Origin: RUG14871 sp045539425
GTDB lineage: Bacteria > Bacillota_I > Bacilli_A > Erysipelotrichales > Erysipelotrichaceae
NCBI GenBank assembly: GCA_045539425.1
Contig: JAZQFH010000003.1
Span: 7,178-71,177, forward strand
Direction: 5' to 3'
DNA length: 64,000 nucleotides
Below, one piece after another: positions 61,001 through 64,000 of the stretch. The position numbers and the translations under genes were made by a program. The notes below the pieces were generated by a model. That model saw only the letters and a list, made by a program, of their open reading frames with translations, made no database searches and was not told where the DNA came from. How positions within the stretch are numbered: the first letter of the stretch is position 1; each line of letters starts with the position of its first letter.

Positions 61001-64000
61001 AGGGCTGTGCCGTCGTAGATTTTGGAATCCGTTGCACTTGTCAATGTGAGTGTTCTCTTATTGATCACAAGTTCACCGTTCTTGGTTGTTACCGTGAACT
61101 GGCTTGTCACATCGTTACCTGCTGCATCTCTGACGATTGGTGTTCCGACCACTGTGACTTCGTAAGTACCGGCATCCGTCTTTGTGACGCTTGCACTGAT
61201 ACCTTCGACTGTGAACTTCACGCCCTTATCATTGGTGTAAGCAAGTTCCGTTGTGAAGCCGGAGACTGTATGTTCACTTCCGTCATAGAGGACTTCATCG
61301 CTCTTAGCGACAAATTCAACGACGTACTTGTCAGTTTCCGGATTCGGGTTATCCGGATCTTCCGGTTCCGTTCTGCTTGTGACAGTTAACGTACCGTTGA
61401 CCGTTGTAATTTCATAGTTGTCAGCCTTTGTACCTTCATTCAGCGTGTATGTGAATGTGTTTTCAGAGCTGCCAACTAATGTCTGAGTTCCCGTGACATC
61501 ATATGTTGCGCCTTCACCTTCTGCGAAACCGTCGCCGCTGACAGTGACTGTATCATTTGTCAGAGCCGTACCGTCGTAGACCTTGGTATCTGTTGCACTC
61601 GTTAATGTCAGAGTTCTCTTTGTGATTTCCTGGTAGCCGTCTTCCGCGATGACGAATGTGACCTTACTGAAGTTCTTGTTCGTGTTGGCGAACTGTTCTG
61701 CCGCTAAGCCCATTTCCGTCTTACCCGCATCCGTTCTGGCTGCCGTTGCATTACCTGTGAAGCTGAAGTCTTTTGTGACATCGTACAGGTCGTTATCTGC
61801 CACTGCATCATAACCTGTCACGGAGTGTTCCTTACCGTCATACTTCGTTGTGTTGTTATGACCTGTGATCGTAACCGTTACTTCGTCTTCGAGCGGTGTG
61901 ATTGTTAATAAGCCATCCACCTTCTTCAGAGTGAACTGTGCTGTGACATCCACATGATCCGCATCGTAGACTTTCGCGTTTTCTAGGCCTGTGACTAAGC
62001 TGTCGTATTCTCCGACTTCCGTACCCTTCGCACTTGCACTGACGCCTTCCACCGTGTAAGTCAGGTTATTGACCGTGAATGTCAGTGTTTCGAAACCTTC
62101 AACGCTCTTTTCCGTACCGTCATATTCGAATGTATCGCTGTTGGCAACAACCGTGATTTCGAATTTATCCGTTTCCGGATCTGGATTTTCCGGATCCGGT
62201 TCCGTTCTGTTCAGAATCGTCAGTGTTCCGAGTACCGTGCTGATGTTGTAGTTATCCGCAAGTGTATTTTCATTCAGTGTGTAAGTGAACGTGTTGTCGC
62301 TTGTTCCAGGATACTTCTGAGCACCTGTAACATCGTATGTTGCACCTTCACCGCTTGCGAATCCATCTCCGCCGACTGTGACTGTATCATTTGTGAGATC
62401 CGTACCGTCATAGTACTTCTCATCCGTCGCACTTGTTAATGTGACGTTTCTCTTTTCAATGATGAGTGTTCCATCGACGATGACAAACTCAACGTTACTG
62501 AAGTTCCTGCTGATATTTGTAAAGTCAGCTGCAGTTAATGTCATTTCGTATGTTCCGGCATTGGTGCCCTTCACTGTTGCGTCTCCGCTGAATGTGAAGT
62601 CATTCTCAGTGTACAGTTTGTTATCAATACTTACCGTATAACCTGTAACTGTCTTTTCACTGCCGTCATACTTTTCATTACCGCTGTTTTCCGTGATGGT
62701 GACTGTCACTTTGTCTGTTAACGCCGTGACCGTTAATGTACCTTCACTTGTGGTGATTGTGTAGTTGTCTGCCTTTATGCCTTCATTCAGTGTGTATGTG
62801 AATGTGTTGGCACTGCTGCCGACATCTGTCTGAGTACCGCTCACATCATAAGTTGCACCTTCACCTTCCGCGAAGCCGTCGCCTCCGACCGTGACTGTGT
62901 CATTTGTCAGGGCACTGCCATCGTAGACCTTGGAGTCTGTTGCACTTGTTAATGTCAGAGTTCTCTTACTGATTTCCAGTGTTCCGTCAACAATGATGAA
63001 TGTGACATCACTGAAGTTTGTATTCAGATTCTGGAAGTCATCTGCTGTCAGATTCATTTCATATGTGCCTGCGTCTGTACCTGTGACAGTTGCGTCTCCA
63101 TTGAACTTGAAGTCTGTTTCTTTATACAGTTCATTGTCAATACTTACCGTATAGCCTGTGACTGTCTTTTCCTTACCGTCATACTTCTCGCTTCCGCTGT
63201 TTTCCGTGATTGTAACCGTAACCTTGGAAGTGACCGGTGTAATCTCCAGGCTACCGTCTGTAACAACGAACGTTACCGTGAAGTTGTCATTGTTGTTAAC
63301 AAACTGAGTTTCTTCTAATCCCATCGGATATGTATCAACATCCGTTCCGCTGACACTTGCCTCACCAGTGAAGCTGAAGTCATTCTCTGTATACAGATCA
63401 TTGCTGATCGTTACATCGTAGCCTTCCACTGTATGTTCTGCTTTGTCATAGACGTGTGTTCCCGTATGTCCGGTAATAGTAACTGTGATTTCTAACGGGT
63501 TGATGACCAGCTTGCCTTCTTCTTTGTTGACATTGAACTGAGCCGTTACATCATTGCCGTTAACGTCTTTTACGATTGGTGTTCCGACGATTGTATTCGG
63601 ATAACCTTCCGTATTGACTTCGGATGCAGTGACTGTTGCATTAACACCTTCCACAGTGTAAGTATTGCCTTCTACCGTGAATGTTAATGTTTCAAATCCA
63701 CTAACCGTATGATCCTGGCCATTATATGATACTTCTGCACTGTTGGAAACGATAGTGATTTCGTATTTCTCCGTGCGGTCAGTAACAGTTAATGTTCCTT
63801 CGACCTTTGTAATGTCGTAGTTTTCAGCTTTGGTACCCTCAGTTAATTCATAAGTGAATGTATTCTTGCTGTTACCTACGATTGTCTGGCTTCCTGTGAC
63901 ATCGTATGTTGCGCCTTCTCCTGTTGCGAAGCCATCGCCGCTGACTGTAACTGTTCCGTTCGTCAGAGCCTGGCCGTCGTAGACCTTTTCGTCAGACGCA
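58057..64000 (-). CDS. Giant MBG-repeat surface protein, C-terminal ~1980 residues
   Basis: The frame is open to the right edge, so the N-terminus lies outside; an internal Met at 63654 is not the start. Two domain types alternate: one with SATDSKVYDGTALTNDTVTV, GDGFAEGEGATYDVTGTQ and TFTYTLNEGTKADNYTI, and one with SDEVLYDGKEHTVSGF, VTKTDAGTYEVTVVGTP and GNDVTSQF. These are MBG-type beta-sandwich repeats. A Pro/Thr/Glu spacer follows (PTPTPTPEPTPEPEPTP), then a hydrophobic tail: PLAGPGWALLNLLSSIG with TM helix, KKKEEEEEDG, a highly charged region, two more hydrophobic segments, and NKKQDGDNNQAA. No LPxTG motif; it is likely anchored by the tail. Role: adhesion or surface coat. Confidence 0.9.
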   Translation of the reverse strand, partial: ASDEKVYDGQALTNGTVTVSGDGFATGEGATYDVTGSQTIVGNSKNTFTYELTEGTKAENYDITKVEGTLTVTDRTEKYEITIVSNSAEVSYNGQDHTVSGFETLTFTVEGNTYTVEGVNATVTASEVNTEGYPNTIVGTPIVKDVNGNDVTAQFNVNKEEGKLVINPLEITVTITGHTGTHVYDKAEHTVEGYDVTISNDLYTENDFSFTGEASVSGTDVDTYPMGLEETQFVNNNDNFTVTFVVTDGSLEITPVTSKVTVTITENSGSEKYDGKEKTVTGYTVSIDNELYKETDFKFNGDATVTGTDAGTYEMNLTADDFQNLNTNFSDVTFIIVDGTLEISKRTLTLTSATDSKVYDGSALTNDTVTVGGDGFAEGEGATYDVSGTQTDVGSSANTFTYTLNEGIKADNYTITTSEGTLTVTALTDKVTVTITENSGNEKYDGSEKTVTGYTVSIDNKLYTENDFTFSGDATVKGTNAGTYEMTLTAADFTNISRNFSNVEFVIVDGTLIIEKRNVTLTSATDEKYYDGTDLTNDTVTVGGDGFASGEGATYDVTGAQKYPGTSDNTFTYTLNENTLADNYNISTVLGTLTILNRTEPDPENPDPETDKFEITVVANSDTFEYDGTEKSVEGFETLTFTVNNLTYTVEGVSASAKGTEVGEYDSLVTGLENAKVYDADHVDVTAQFTLKKVDGLLTITPLEDEVTVTITGHNNTTKYDGKEHSVTGYDAVADNDLYDVTKDFSFTGNATAARTDAGKTEMGLAAEQFANTNKNFSKVTFVIAEDGYQEITKRTLTLTSATDTKVYDGTALTNDTVTVSGDGFAEGEGATYDVTGTQTLVGSSENTFTYTLNEGTKADNYEITTVNGTLTVTSRTEPEDPDNPNPETDKYVVEFVAKSDEVLYDGSEHTVSGFTTELAYTNDKGVKFTVEGISASVTKTDAGTYEVTVVGTPIVRDAAGNDVTSQFTVTTKNGELVINKRTLTLTSATDSKIYDGTALTNDTVTVGGDGFAEGEGATYNVTGTQTLVGSSANTFTYTLNSNTKADNYTITTSEGTLTVTSRTEPEDPDNPNPETDKYVLHFVANSDEVLYDGKEHTVSGFTTELTYTNDKGVNFTVEGISASVTKTDAGTYEVTVVGTPVVRDAAGNDVTSQFTITTENGELVINKRVVTLTSATDSKVYDGTALTNDTVTVSGDGFAEGEGATYNVTGTQTLVGESKNTFTYTLNEGTKADNYTINTVEGTLTVTSRTEPEDPDNPNPETDKYVLHFTANSDEVLYDGAEHTVEGFTTELTYTNDKGAVFTIEGISAKVTKTDAGTYEVTVVGTPVVKDAEGNDVTSQFKVTTENGELIINKRVLTLTSATNSKVYDGTALTNDEVTVSGDGFATGEGATYDVTGTQTLVGSSENTFTYTLNEGTKADNYTITTVNGTLTVTSRTEPEDPDNPNPETDKYAVKFTANSDEVLYDGKEHTAEGFTRELKYTNDKNVTFTITGISASVTKTDAGEYEVVVEGTPKVLDPSGNDVTDQFTVTTENGKLIINKRVVTFTSATDEKYYDGDALTNDEVTVGGDGFAEGEGASFTVTGTQTLVGSSENAFTYELNEGTKADNYTITTENGTLTVRSRSENPDKPEDDPENPGPYAITVEANSATYNYNGQTQSASGFKTLKFTKNNHEYTVEGLTAEVSERNVGEYPNAITGTAIVRDAEGNDVTSEFALTKVDGKLIINRITVTVKADDKTKYITQADPEFTATITGLAEGDDPSVIKYTLSRTGNNAPGNYPITVTGEAEQGNYNVVFENGTLTILPLPEPDEPTPTPPTPTPTPTPTPEPTPEPEPTPEPEPTPTPEPTPEPIPDDPTPLAGPGWALLNLLSSIGTTGVGLGMLYTFLRKKKEEEEEDGQVTRSANEEEDEEDKRKKSKLLGILPSVASIVTFILTEDMSSNMVLTDKWTVLMVAMLAVNAVLAFLTRNKKQDGDNNQAA
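59701..61383 (-). repeat. Three exact-length 561-bp repeat units in the surface gene
   Basis: The marker CGGTTCCGTTCTGCTTGTGAC ends at 59700, 60261, 60822 and 61383 (plus-strand reading), so the spacing is 561 bp (187 residues) three times over. Each unit holds one pair of the two MBG domain types and a DPDNPNPETDKY linker. DNA identity is high, so recent duplication or gene conversion is likely. Confidence 0.85.

Overview
The window reads as chromosome of a low-to-mid GC Gram-positive bacterium, most likely a gut or oral Firmicute of the Erysipelotrichia type. This is inferred from gene content: mannose-family and cellobiose-family PTS genes, PRD and LacI regulators, a FeoA-FeoA-FeoB cluster with a Cys-rich FeoB partner, DUF937, DUF4230 and TIGR04076 proteins, and a huge MBG-repeat surface protein with a non-LPXTG tail. 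No rRNA, complete tRNA, CRISPR array, phage module or intact insertion sequence was seen.

Layout. 0-3.6 kb: edge of an M20 amidohydrolase, then the feo ferrous-iron operon (minus strand) under a near-perfect sigma-70 promoter with a 16-bp palindrome inside its spacer. 3.7-10.6 kb: a PRD-type regulator, a complete mannose-family PTS (IIA, IIB, IIC, IID), a ChbG/YdjC-type deacetylase and NagA, together a route for an N-acetylated sugar. 10.6-14.7 kb: a GH1 phospho-glycosidase and a cellobiose-type IIC, divergent from a LacI regulator with three near-identical operators between them. 14.8-22.1 kb: an alpha/beta hydrolase, a membrane-anchored Hsp70-like ATPase coupled to a two-TM partner, DUF4234 and DUF4230 membrane proteins, an ABC exporter half and a TIGR04076 protein. 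22.1-23.2 kb: a DIP1984-family coiled-coil gene followed at once by a structured, tRNA-elbow-like RNA, then an HEYGH protein. 23.3-28 kb: DUF937 protein, PPC/DUF296 protein, esterase, GpmI and a lipoprotein. 28-34 kb: a REC-GGDEF-EAL-GGDEF protein and a large hybrid histidine kinase. 34-40.5 kb: a ferredoxin-type aldo/keto reductase and two paralogous multi-TM YdcF/DUF218 proteins that bracket PhzF and a signal-anchored family II pyrophosphatase.

40.6-44.1 kb is an AT-rich patch with a GNAT gene, an AAA/DUF4143 ATPase broken by two homopolymer frameshifts, a helix-turn-helix remnant and several short remnants resembling the 3' end of rlmD, whose intact copy follows at 44.1-45.3 kb. 45.3-52.2 kb: an F420-glutamate-ligase-like protein, CBS protein, PfkB sugar kinase, MBL hydrolase, NudC, GtrA, SIMPL protein and a beta-helix lipoprotein. 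52.3-58 kb: an intact membrane diguanylate cyclase, a spacer with four 23-bp iteron-like repeats, an aldose-epimerase-like protein, a C69 peptidase, an Hpt protein and a BTAD-type regulator with a GGDEF-like tail. 58 kb to the right edge: the MBG-repeat surface protein, which runs out of the window.

Best candidates for something undescribed: the DIP1984 gene plus tRNA-like RNA, the membrane Hsp70-like pair, the externally anchored family II pyrophosphatase between two YdcF paralogues, and the exact 23-bp repeat array. Every family assignment comes from reading motifs; no database search was run.
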